A stretch of DNA of 64,000 bases from Ruminococcus sp. (GTDB lineage Bacteria; Bacillota; Clostridia; Oscillospirales; Ruminococcaceae): the NCBI GenBank assembly GCA_017519415.1, contig JAFWSI010000012.1:59974-123973 (forward strand). Direction: 5' to 3'. Of the stretch, positions 8,601 through 16,402 are shown in pieces; the first letter of the stretch is position 1, and each line of letters opens with the position of its first letter. Both the position numbers and the translations under genes were made by a program. The notes below the pieces were generated by a model that was not told where the DNA came from, made no database searches, and saw only the letters and a program-made list of their open reading frames with translations.

Positions 8601-9887
8601 TCAATCATATGTATATGTAAGACTGAATTTCGAGGATTTGAGTCCCATCCTCTGGGAGAAGGGATAGCCCTTCGCTGTGGTCTGTCCGTCGATGATTACC
8701 TCCGTGACATAGCCCGTCTCCTCGGATACAACAGGCTGTATCCAGTTGCCGGGATCGTCCGAAAGCTTGACGTGGTAAAGTGTTTCAAGCTTCTTCTTTA
8801 CCGTTTCGGCGTCCATATATGTTACCGTACCCCAGTGAGGATCAAAAGCGGCGTCATAATCGCTGGGCACAGACCTCAGGTAAGGATAATCGGCATAGAA
8901 TACCTCAAAGCAGTTCGCCGAGCAGCCACCGCTGGACGCGGAGAACACTGTGAGGGCGTAATTATCGTCATAGAACAGAGCCTCGCCAAGCACCTCCTGG
9001 CAGGCGTCTATAACTATCTGCGGAGGATTGGGCTTTCCTCTCAGGTCGCTGGAGTCGTCGCCGTTATACTTTATATATGTATATACCGCAACTGCCTGAG
9101 CTTTGATAGCTTCATAGGAGAAGCTGCCGCCCACCTCTCTGTTTACTATCTCGGATACTACCTTGAGGGTATCGCCCGCAGGCTCGTGAGCAATGGTGAG
9201 CTCCTCCTCGTCGGTCATTTCCGTATTCATCAGGTATGTTCCGGGATAATAGTGGAACAGTATATCCTGATATGTCCAGCCTGCATATGCGGCATAGAAG
9301 TTGGCGCCGTTCTGGCTCATGCCGACTCCGTGACCCCAGCCGTAGGTAACGAACGCAAATTGTCCCGGCTCGGCATTTATACTGGGATCGGGCTGTGACG
9401 AGGGAATATCTCCCACGGCAGCTCCCGAAGTCTTAAGCTCTACAGCCGTCGGGGTCTTGCTGCGGCTCCTTGCCGCATTCTTTGAAAGGGTCGGCGTAGC
9501 CTTTCGGAGAGCGCTTCTTTTCTTTGCTATCGCCTCCTCAAGAGCCTTGCGTTCCTCCTCGGACAATCCCGCGAAACGGTCTACCGGCTCGCCCACCTTC
9601 GCCATCTCCGGAGTGGCGGTCTCATAGCTGATGAGAGTAAGGCTCGGATCGTATTCGCTTATGTCAGCCTTTTCCCAGTCTTCGGGCATTGTCTGCTCCG
9701 CAGGCTCATCAGCGACAGCCGTTGAAGCTTCCGTTGTCTCTGTCTCCGCCTCTCCCGAAGCGGAAGTCAGTACGGAAGTCTCCGCGGTAGTCTCCGTATC
9801 CGTGACCGCAACTGCGGTAGTGCCCGAAAAGACGAGAACTCCCGAAGCAGCCGCAGCCGCGCATTTTATGATTTTTTTCGTATACAT
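8601..9887 (-). CDS. Exported SpoIID/LytB-domain protein with circularly permuted blocks
   Basis: A 428-residue exported protein: signal peptide (about 1-28), a Thr/Ala/Glu-rich low-complexity region to about 170, then SpoIID-family blocks. SpoIID proteins are peptidoglycan-remodelling enzymes (lytic transglycosylase or amidase enhancer). Here GWGHGVGMSQNGA and ILFHYYPGT (about 183-220) come before VNREVGGSFSYEAIKAQAVA (about 245) and PYLRSV (about 335), and the protein ends with the block GYPFSQRMGLKSSKF. In SpoIID the GHGVGMSQ block normally comes last, right after that R-LGLRS-F block. The order is therefore a clean circular permutation. It is the last gene of the thiI-pncC-srtB-srtB series, 29 bp after the sortase. 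No LPXTG-like sorting signal is visible. Confidence 0.85.
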   Translation of the reverse strand: MYTKKIIKCAAAAASGVLVFSGTTAVAVTDTETTAETSVLTSASGEAETETTEASTAVADEPAEQTMPEDWEKADISEYDPSLTLISYETATPEMAKVGEPVDRFAGLSEEERKALEEAIAKKRSALRKATPTLSKNAARSRSKTPTAVELKTSGAAVGDIPSSQPDPSINAEPGQFAFVTYGWGHGVGMSQNGANFYAAYAGWTYQDILFHYYPGTYLMNTEMTDEEELTIAHEPAGDTLKVVSEIVNREVGGSFSYEAIKAQAVAVYTYIKYNGDDSSDLRGKPNPPQIVIDACQEVLGEALFYDDNYALTVFSASSGGCSANCFEVFYADYPYLRSVPSDYDAAFDPHWGTVTYMDAETVKKKLETLYHVKLSDDPGNWIQPVVSEETGYVTEVIIDGQTTAKGYPFSQRMGLKSSKFSLTYTYD

Positions 9888-9916
9888 AACGATCTCCTTA
9901 ATAACAAACAGTGGGC

Positions 9917-10846
9917 TTATTCCGCAGGCTTTTCTTCATGTGCCTTGTTATAAGCCTCCGTGTGCTGTACAGTCGAAAGGTCTCCTGCGACCTCTCCTTC
10001 CCTCAGCAGTCTTGCAACTACTATGAATCTCGTATTATCATCGTCGTTATAGCATGTCGAGAGGGTCAGGAGCTTATCTCCGAACCTCATATCAACTCCC
10101 GTATCGAGCATCTGCTTTTTGCGGCACTGGTCGATATAGAAGTTGAAGTCCTCCTCGTTATCGATCTGCTCCATGTTCCAGTAGTGAAAATCGGTATCGT
10201 CGTAGTTTCCCGGCGTAACAAGGTAAGAGAATATGACATAGTCGTAATCCCTGTAGTTCGAGCTCACCTTTATAAAAGCATTGGAGCCGTAAAACGCCGA
10301 GTTGAGATGATATTTTCTCAGGTCGCCCATCATGGTGCCGTCATACATTGCGTGGCCGTAAAGTATGAGGTTCTCGGTATGCTCAGACTCGTCGCTGCCG
10401 AATACATTGCGGTAATCGGCAAAGACAGTGCCGTAAAAGACCTGATTTCTGTAAAGGTCGTGATCGAGGTAATACTCGTTGGAGCCATAGCCCGCAGGCC
10501 CGTAAAACGGATCGCCTGCCTTTATATCACCGGGATCGAGAACTATTGGGTTGTGTATGACGGTATTGTCAAGGCTGAGCCAGCCCGCAATATCCTTGTT
10601 GTATCGCAAAAGCGACATGGTCCTCGGAGTATATCCCTCCTCAGAGGGAACGTATCCGTATTTTTTCTCCCAGTCCGACGGGATCTCATAGGAGATCTCC
10701 GTGGGAGCCTCCGTAGTGGTCATGATTATCTCGTTGGGTGTGGGTACCGTATCCCTGCCCCTGCCAAGGGTAAGAGCGAGGACTCCCAGTGCGACAGCAG
10801 CCGCACCTGCGCCCGCCGCCGTTATTATCTTTCCCTTTTTTTCCAT
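9917..10846 (-). CDS. Class B sortase (short form)
   Basis: Membrane-anchored cysteine transpeptidase that attaches surface proteins to peptidoglycan. Of its 309 residues, 5-25 form the N-terminal signal anchor; a Thr/Pro linker is followed by the sortase B fold. Catalytic His lies in LILYGHAM (about 163), Cys in LTLSTC (about 265) and Arg in NTRFIVVARL (about 272). The ATG directly abuts the TAA of the upstream sortase, with AAGGAAG inside that gene, so the pair is translationally coupled. Its substrates are not evident in this window. Confidence 0.92.
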   Translation of the reverse strand: MEKKGKIITAAGAGAAAVALGVLALTLGRGRDTVPTPNEIIMTTTEAPTEISYEIPSDWEKKYGYVPSEEGYTPRTMSLLRYNKDIAGWLSLDNTVIHNPIVLDPGDIKAGDPFYGPAGYGSNEYYLDHDLYRNQVFYGTVFADYRNVFGSDESEHTENLILYGHAMYDGTMMGDLRKYHLNSAFYGSNAFIKVSSNYRDYDYVIFSYLVTPGNYDDTDFHYWNMEQIDNEEDFNFYIDQCRKKQMLDTGVDMRFGDKLLTLSTCYNDDDNTRFIVVARLLREGEVAGDLSTVQHTEAYNKAHEEKPAE

Positions 10847-12631
10847 TTATCGACCATCTTCCTTCTGTGGGCCATAGGGAACGAATTCTCCGTTCGGATC
10901 GTACTTTTCATTTGGCCTTGCCACATAGTAGAGAGAAGGCCATTTTATATTCGGGTTCGGTCTGCTGTTCTGCGTTCCGTATTTCGGTGACTCGCCGTCC
11001 CTTAAACGTCTTGCCATTATGATAAGACGGCCTCTCTCCTCGTCCGCCGCAAGACTGGTATTGCAGGTCGAAAGCGTAAGCAGCGGATCGCCGTACTTCA
11101 CATCGACGTCGTTCAGACGGAGCGACCTCTTCTTCGCCTCGTTGACAAAGTCATAGAATTCATCTTCGTTGGCAAAATCGAGCTTGTTCCAGCAGTCGTA
11201 CCTTGTTTCGGTATCGTCCGAGGCGTCAAGTATGAAGAATGCGAATATTTTATATATGTATTTCTCGTAGTTCGAGCTGAGATATATCAGTGGATGCTCG
11301 CCATAATAGTTCTCGTTCCTCTGATACCACTTGAGGCAGCCGAACATCTGATCATCGTACATATTATGTCCGTAGATCACAAGGTTATCCGAATTCGGAT
11401 ATTTCAGATAGCCGTCCTCGCCCACGTCGTCGAAATGGTTCCTGTAGTCAAGGAAGAGCTCGCCTGCTATATTATCGGTGAGATCGTACTTCTTGTCGAG
11501 GTACTTCTCATTGTTTTCAGCCTGGAGTATGGGGTTGTTTACGGGAGTATCAGGGATACTGATGACGCCCACTATCTCATGGTTCTGATCCCAGAGCTTA
11601 CGTGCGCCGTCCATCATTCCGCCGTAACGTTTCCGTACCTCTCCCTCATCTGTCTTTTCCTCGATGATCTGCGGCTGACGGTCCTCGTAGATCTCATAGA
11701 TCTCCATGATCTCCCGGGTCTTGTGCTTGCTTGTCCACAGGTCGTAGTAATAGCTGAGCACAAGATAGCCGCACACGAATATCGCTATGACCGAGCAGAG
11801 GAAAACTATCTTTCTTATTATCTCAAAGACACTGTCGCCCTTTTCCGGAAACAGTCCTCTCACACGCTTTTTGAAGCTTTTCTTTTTCTTCTTTTTCTTG
11901 GGAGCACCCTCCTCAGCTGCCGTCAGCTTCTCAGCCTCCGCAGCAGGCGCTTCCTCAGCGGGAGCTTCTTCCTCTTCCTCAGCTTCTTCCGCAGCCGCGA
12001 CCGCTTCCGCGACGCTTACTGCCCTGAATACCTGAGTGGTCTCCTTATCCTCGTCCGCTCCGGGCTCCTCGTTTTCGGAGCTGAGCTCTTCATCGCTCCG
12101 CAGAGACTCCTCCTCAGGCTCTGCGCTCTCCTCTTCGGGAACGAGCCCGCCGGCAGCGCTTACGGGAATCTCCTCCGCGCCCGCGTCATTATCCTCAGTC
12201 ACATCGGCAGGCTCCTCGGTGAAGTCCATGACATCCTCAGTGATACCGCTCGGAACCTCCGAAAAATCCTCGGTTATGCTCTCTGCGATCTCGCTGAGCT
12301 CCTCCTGTGCGGGAGTCCCGAGGCCCGAAATTATATCCGATATTTCGGCGTCGGCAGCAGCCTTTTCGGCAGCAGCCGTCTCCTCTGCGGCAAGCCTTTC
12401 CTCTTCAGCCTTCGCAACGGCTATGGCTTCATCGAGCTCGTCGAGTATATCCTCTGCGGAGGAGCTTTTAGGCTCTTCGGTCGGTCTGGTATTCTCCGAG
12501 TCGGCGTCTGCCCTGTTCTCATATGTAGTCGGAGCGACCTCAGCCTCACTGTGTATCGCTCTTCTTATAGCTTTGATCTTTTCAGCTCTGCGCTGAGCCT
12601 CCGGGTCTGAGCCGCTGATCTTATCGTTCAT
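10847..12631 (-). CDS. Class B sortase with long acidic cytoplasmic N-terminus
   Basis: A 594-residue sortase. The C-terminal part (about 330-570) is a class B sortase with catalytic His in NLVIYGHNM (about 420), Cys in LLTLSTC (about 523) and Arg in the RGRLIIMARRL strand. The first about 245 residues are an unusual Glu/Ala/Ser-rich, probably disordered region with predicted cytoplasmic location, ending in a run of lysines (KKKKKKKSFKKR) just before the only transmembrane helix (about 268-290). Sortases normally have only a short cytoplasmic tail. The ATG overlaps the pncC stop (TGATG). The tail could bind a cytoplasmic or membrane partner; this is inference. Confidence 0.9.
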   Translation of the reverse strand: MNDKISGSDPEAQRRAEKIKAIRRAIHSEAEVAPTTYENRADADSENTRPTEEPKSSSAEDILDELDEAIAVAKAEEERLAAEETAAAEKAAADAEISDIISGLGTPAQEELSEIAESITEDFSEVPSGITEDVMDFTEEPADVTEDNDAGAEEIPVSAAGGLVPEEESAEPEEESLRSDEELSSENEEPGADEDKETTQVFRAVSVAEAVAAAEEAEEEEEAPAEEAPAAEAEKLTAAEEGAPKKKKKKKSFKKRVRGLFPEKGDSVFEIIRKIVFLCSVIAIFVCGYLVLSYYYDLWTSKHKTREIMEIYEIYEDRQPQIIEEKTDEGEVRKRYGGMMDGARKLWDQNHEIVGVISIPDTPVNNPILQAENNEKYLDKKYDLTDNIAGELFLDYRNHFDDVGEDGYLKYPNSDNLVIYGHNMYDDQMFGCLKWYQRNENYYGEHPLIYLSSNYEKYIYKIFAFFILDASDDTETRYDCWNKLDFANEDEFYDFVNEAKKRSLRLNDVDVKYGDPLLTLSTCNTSLAADEERGRLIIMARRLRDGESPKYGTQNSRPNPNIKWPSLYYVARPNEKYDPNGEFVPYGPQKEDGR

Positions 12632-13167
12632 CAGTCCGATCCTGCCTCCGTCAGTATTTTTTCTATTGTCTCAAATGCAAAAGCAGCCGCACATCTTCTG
12701 ATATTGCTCCTGCTCATGTCACTGAGCTTCCAAAGCTCAGGCAGCATGACAGATTCCCTGCCGCATATATCGAAGCCGATATACACTGTTCCCACAGGCG
12801 TTTCGGCAGTACCGCCCGACGGACCTGCCACACCTGTAACCGAAACACATACATCAGCGCCTGAGCGAACTTTCAGTCCCCTGACCATATACAGCGCTGT
12901 CTCCTCGCTCACTACTCCCCGCTCACGTATAATATCGGCGGGGACACCGAGGAACTCGGTCTTTATACGCTCGGAATAAGTACATATCCCCAGTTCAAAG
13001 ACCGCAGATGCGCCTGATACTGATGTTATAAGCTCTGAAAGGAGCCCACCCGTACAGCTTTCCGCCGTAGCAATGGTAAGACCTTTCCGTTCTAATAATT
13101 TTACAACATTTTCGGCTGTTTTGTCAAGTTTCAGCACATTACATTCAGTAAATTCACTGCTTACCAT
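12631..13167 (-). CDS. pncC: Nicotinamide-nucleotide amidase, CinA C-terminal domain (PncC-like)
   Basis: Stand-alone CinA_C domain that deamidates NMN to nicotinate mononucleotide in pyridine-nucleotide recycling. The family blocks are present: GLTIATAESCTGGLLSELIT, LGVPADIIRERGVVSEE, SVTGVAGPSGGTAETPVGTV and the C-terminal helix with SRSNIRRCAAAFAF (R-x-R-A-A-type). ATG 13167, preceded by AAGGGC, gives 178 residues, near the usual about 160; the frame is open further upstream, but that peptide is unlike the family. It overlaps the next sortase by 2 nt and follows thiI by 74 bp. Confidence 0.92.
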   Translation of the reverse strand: MVSSEFTECNVLKLDKTAENVVKLLERKGLTIATAESCTGGLLSELITSVSGASAVFELGICTYSERIKTEFLGVPADIIRERGVVSEETALYMVRGLKVRSGADVCVSVTGVAGPSGGTAETPVGTVYIGFDICGRESVMLPELWKLSDMSRSNIRRCAAAFAFETIEKILTEAGSD

Positions 13168-13241
13168 TATATGCCCTTTCCTGCTTTCATAAACATTATA
13201 CAAAAACACTGTGATAAATTTGTGAAAAAATTCAAAAAATA

Positions 13242-14420
13242 TCACTCGCAGTAATTAAAAGTCTTCATTTCCGTATTTTCAACGGCTTTCTGTATAAGAG
13301 GCTCGAAATCAAAGCTGTTCTGAGCCTTTTCTATGTCCGCCAGCTGAGGCCTTACCTTTGGGTGACGGGGAGTGAACACAGTACAGCAGTCCTCATAAGG
13401 GAGGACAGATATATCGAATGTGTCTATCTTACGAGCTGTTTCGATTATCTCGGTCTTGTCCATTCCAACGCAGGGACGGAACACGGGTATGCGGCATACC
13501 GCGTCTGTGCAGACCATAGCTGCCATTGTCTGGCTTGCAACCTGTCCCACGCTCTCGCCCGTGATAAGGGCAAGGCAGTTGTCCTTTGCGGCGATACGCT
13601 GGGCTATTTCCATCATAAGACGTCTCATTATAATAGTAAAGAACTCCTCGGGGCAGTGATCCTTTATAGCCTCCTGAAGCTCCGTAAAAGGTACGCAGTA
13701 GAATGCGATACCTCCGCAGTAGTCGGTAAGCTTCTGACAGAGCTGCTCCACCTTGAGCTGTGCGCGGTCTGAGGTATATGGAGGGCTGACGTAGTGTATG
13801 GCAGCGATGTGAACGCCGCGCTTTGCCATCATATAGCCTGCAACAGGGCTGTCGATACCGCCCGAAAGGAGCAGCATAGCCTTTCCGCTGCTGCCAACGG
13901 GAAGTCCGCCTGCTCCCTTGATATTCTCGGCATGGACGAAAGCGTTCTCGTCGCGTATCTCAACAGTTACCGTAACTTCGGGGTTCTTGACATCAACGGA
14001 CAGGTGCGGGAACTTTTCAAGAAGCTTTCCGCCCAGCTCCATGCATATCTCAGGAGATTTCATGGGGAAAGCCTTGTCCGAGCGCTTTGCGTTGACCTTG
14101 AATGTCTTTGCACAGCTCAGCACCTCGTTAAGATATTCATAGCTCTTGCTGCATATGTCCCCGAAGTCCTTTTCGCATACGCAGGCGCGGCAGTATGTAG
14201 CGATACCGAATATCTTGCCCACTCTGTTTGCGACTTCGTTGAGGTCGATGTCCTCGTCAAGAGGAGTTATGTATGTTGTGGACTGAGCGCTGGTCAGCTG
14301 AAAGCGGCCGAGGGGCTTCAGTCTGCGCTTTATGTTCTTTATGAGCATATCCTCAAAGGTCTTTTTGTTAAGGCCTTTAAGTGCCATTTCTCCGTATTTT
14401 ACAAGTATCAGTTCTTTCAT
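13242..14420 (-). CDS. thiI: tRNA uracil 4-sulfurtransferase ThiI
   Basis: Adenylates U8 of tRNA and inserts sulfur to form 4-thiouridine. The 392-residue protein has the N-terminal ferredoxin-like and THUMP region and a PP-loop domain with LLLSGGIDSPVAGYMM (about 187). It ends after YEDCCTVFTPRHPKVRP and lacks the C-terminal rhodanese domain found in E. coli ThiI. In B. subtilis such short ThiI receives sulfur from a dedicated NifS-like desulfurase; a matching enzyme is encoded two genes upstream at 14972-16102, so the two probably work together. Confidence 0.95.
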   Translation of the reverse strand: MKELILVKYGEMALKGLNKKTFEDMLIKNIKRRLKPLGRFQLTSAQSTTYITPLDEDIDLNEVANRVGKIFGIATYCRACVCEKDFGDICSKSYEYLNEVLSCAKTFKVNAKRSDKAFPMKSPEICMELGGKLLEKFPHLSVDVKNPEVTVTVEIRDENAFVHAENIKGAGGLPVGSSGKAMLLLSGGIDSPVAGYMMAKRGVHIAAIHYVSPPYTSDRAQLKVEQLCQKLTDYCGGIAFYCVPFTELQEAIKDHCPEEFFTIIMRRLMMEIAQRIAAKDNCLALITGESVGQVASQTMAAMVCTDAVCRIPVFRPCVGMDKTEIIETARKIDTFDISVLPYEDCCTVFTPRHPKVRPQLADIEKAQNSFDFEPLIQKAVENTEMKTFNYCE

Positions 14421-14451
14421 ATTCTTCTCCTATACTATTATAGTATCTGCG

Positions 14452-14970
14452 TCAGTGGAAGTAATTTACGCCTTCCTTGGCGTTGCAGTAGCCAACCACG
14501 TTTTTCGTATGTTTCATCACGTTTTTATTGTACATCTCCACCTGCTCATCCCTGCTGTAATATCGCAGTTCTTCATCTTTTATGGGGCGATAGCAGGTCC
14601 ACGCCTCGCAGGGGGCGCCGTCCCTGAACTTTACAACCCAGTACAGCTTTTTCCGGTCAGACAGATAATCACAGCGCCCGCTTTCCGTAACAAGTTCACA
14701 CGCTTCGATATTCCGTCCATTGCCTCTTACGATATATTCCTTGTCTTTCGGTATCTGTTCACCCTTTTTTTCATAAGTCTCGATAACAACTGTATTAACG
14801 GCTTTCATGCAGTATTCTGCTTTGGCGTTTTTCTCATCTATCCTATAGCCTAAAAAATACTTATTAAAGCAATAAGACATGAATTCGCAGCCAAACGCAA
14901 ACAAAATCAATATTACTGCGGCTATGACCAGACCTTTCGGAAACTTCTTCTTTTTCTGTCCCTCTTCCAT
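14452..14970 (-). CDS. Small single-pass membrane protein of unknown function
   Basis: A 172-residue protein with a basic start (MEEGQKKKKFPKG), one transmembrane helix (about 14-33) and an outward domain containing several Cys residues and the aromatic stretch KKLYWVVKFRDGAPCEAWTC. I do not recognise the family. The ATG lies one base after the nifS-like stop codon and thiI follows 31 bp downstream, so it is embedded in the sulfur-transfer operon. Nothing in the sequence ties it chemically to sulfur transfer. Confidence 0.7.
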   Translation of the reverse strand: MEEGQKKKKFPKGLVIAAVILILFAFGCEFMSYCFNKYFLGYRIDEKNAKAEYCMKAVNTVVIETYEKKGEQIPKDKEYIVRGNGRNIEACELVTESGRCDYLSDRKKLYWVVKFRDGAPCEAWTCYRPIKDEELRYYSRDEQVEMYNKNVMKHTKNVVGYCNAKEGVNYFH

Positions 14971-14971
14971 A

Positions 14972-16102
14972 TTAGCCTCTTACCTTCTCCACGCCCTCAC
15001 GGAGAGCCTCGCAGAACATATCAAGCTCTGCCTCTGTAGTCTCCGCGGTCATGCTGATACGCAGGGCGCTGTCCGCCCGCTTGTCACGTATGCCGAACTG
15101 TCCCAGAACTCCGCTCTGCTGTCCCTTTGAACAGGCAGAACCGCTGGACACGTATATCTCCCTGCTTTCAAGGAAATGGAGCATTATCTCCGAGCGCTTT
15201 CCCACAACCGATATATTCACCACATAGGGAGAGCCGTCCTCGGGAGAGTTCACCACAACGCCCTCGATTCCGCTGAGCTTGTCAAGCAGGTACTTTTTCA
15301 GTCCACCCACTTTTTCATAATGCTCAGTGATAGTGGGGACAAGCTTTTTCACAGCAGCTCCGAAAGCCGCTATCATGGGAACACTCTCAGTACCCGAGCG
15401 TATGCCCTTTTCCTGCTTGCCACCGGTGATAACGGGAATTACGCGGACTCCCTTTTTGATGTAAAGAGCTCCCACACCCTTGCCGCCGTGAATCTTATGA
15501 CCGCTGAGGGAGATAAGGTCGGCGCAGAGAGCACTTGCCTTTACGAGGAGCTTCATATAGGCCTGCACACAGTCGGTATGTGTGATAATGTGTGGATAAC
15601 GGCGCTTTACCGCCGAAAATGTCTCCTTAACTGGGAGAATATAGCCTGTCTCGTTGTTGACATACATCATGCTTATAAGGCAGGTGTCGTCATCGCAGGC
15701 ACTTACGAAGTCCGCCGCATAGAAGCGGCCGTCCTCACGGGGAGAGACCCGTACTACCTCGAAGCCCTTTTTCTCAAGGTCTGCGGCAGTCTCCTCAACA
15801 GAGGCGTGCTCCACCGCGGAAATGACTATTTTCTTGGCTTTTCTTCCGTAAGCCGCAGAAGCTCCGCGGAGAGCAAGATTATTGCTCTCTGTAGCGCCCG
15901 ACGTAAAATATATGCATTCGCTGTCCGCACCTATGCCCGAAGCTATGGTCTTTCTTGCGCCGTCCACCACAAGCTGGGCGCTGAGGCCTGCCCTGTGGAG
16001 GGACGAGGGATTCCCGTAATTCTCTGTCATGGCTGCCACGGCCGCCTCTACCGCCTCCGGACAGGGCTTTGTGGTCGCAGCGTTGTCAAGGTAAACTTCC
16101 AT
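14972..16102 (-). CDS. Cysteine desulfurase (NifS/IscS family)
   Basis: PLP enzyme that removes sulfur from cysteine and carries it as a persulfide. In 376 residues it starts MEVYLDNAATTKPCPEA, has YFTSGATESNNLAL, the PLP lysine in LSGHKIHGGKGVGALY (about 199) and the catalytic cysteine in SSGSACSKGQQ (about 320). The neighbouring thiI suggests it is the dedicated tRNA 4-thiouridine donor (NifZ/YrvO-like) rather than the general iron-sulfur enzyme, but this cannot be proved from sequence. Confidence 0.93.
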   Translation of the reverse strand: MEVYLDNAATTKPCPEAVEAAVAAMTENYGNPSSLHRAGLSAQLVVDGARKTIASGIGADSECIYFTSGATESNNLALRGASAAYGRKAKKIVISAVEHASVEETAADLEKKGFEVVRVSPREDGRFYAADFVSACDDDTCLISMMYVNNETGYILPVKETFSAVKRRYPHIITHTDCVQAYMKLLVKASALCADLISLSGHKIHGGKGVGALYIKKGVRVIPVITGGKQEKGIRSGTESVPMIAAFGAAVKKLVPTITEHYEKVGGLKKYLLDKLSGIEGVVVNSPEDGSPYVVNISVVGKRSEIMLHFLESREIYVSSGSACSKGQQSGVLGQFGIRDKRADSALRISMTAETTEAELDMFCEALREGVEKVRG

Positions 16103-16199
16103 TTCATGTTCCCTTCATTCATTTATAGTAGCATTCTTTTAATTATAGCATACTTTATAAAATAAAGCAAGTTTTTCACACTATCAAACCGAGTTTGTC

Positions 16200-16298
16200 A
16201 GTTGAGAGTTGAGAGTTTATGTGTTCGCTTCGCTCACGCTATTTAAATAATGCCGCTACAAGCGACACCATAACTTTCAACTCTCAGCTCTCAACTTT
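16200..16298. repeat. MITE-like element with imperfect terminal inverted repeats
   Basis: AGTTGAGAGTTGAGAG (16200-16215) is mirrored by the inverted copy at 16275-16298 (CTCTCAGCTCTCAAC), enclosing about 60 bp of non-coding sequence that includes TTCGCTTCGCTCACGC. About 100 bp long, it lies in the 300-bp gap between the divergent cysteine desulfurase and YfhO genes. No target-site duplication is obvious. Apart from it and the YfhO promoter, I see nothing else in this gap. Confidence 0.45.
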
Positions 16299-16337
16299 TA
16301 AAGCGGCGCCGCGCTGCGAAAATATATTCGATTTTTA

Positions 16338-16366
16338 TTGCTTTTTTATAAGGCTTGTGATATAAT
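16338..16366 (+). promoter_or_regulatory. Promoter of the YfhO-Nudix pair
   Basis: TTGCTT (16338-16343), 17 bp, TATAAT (16361-16366). The -10 is perfect and the -35 matches three of six bases. The TTG start of the YfhO gene follows 36 bp downstream. The same TTGCTT-17-TATAAT pair occurs upstream of spoVG. Confidence 0.6.
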
Positions 16367-16402
16367 TGATTTGTATATCTATTTTTTACGGAGGACAAAA
16401 CA

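Noticed and set aside
11294-12610. 438-codon plus-strand open frame opposite the long sortase gene
   Set aside because: Antisense shadow of the acidic, repetitive sortase N-terminus; Leu/Arg/Ser-biased peptide, no start signal.
16103-16402. Riboswitch or T-box leader upstream of the first YfhO gene
   Set aside because: The only strong structure is the MITE-like inverted repeat, which lies upstream of the predicted promoter and so is not transcribed as a leader.
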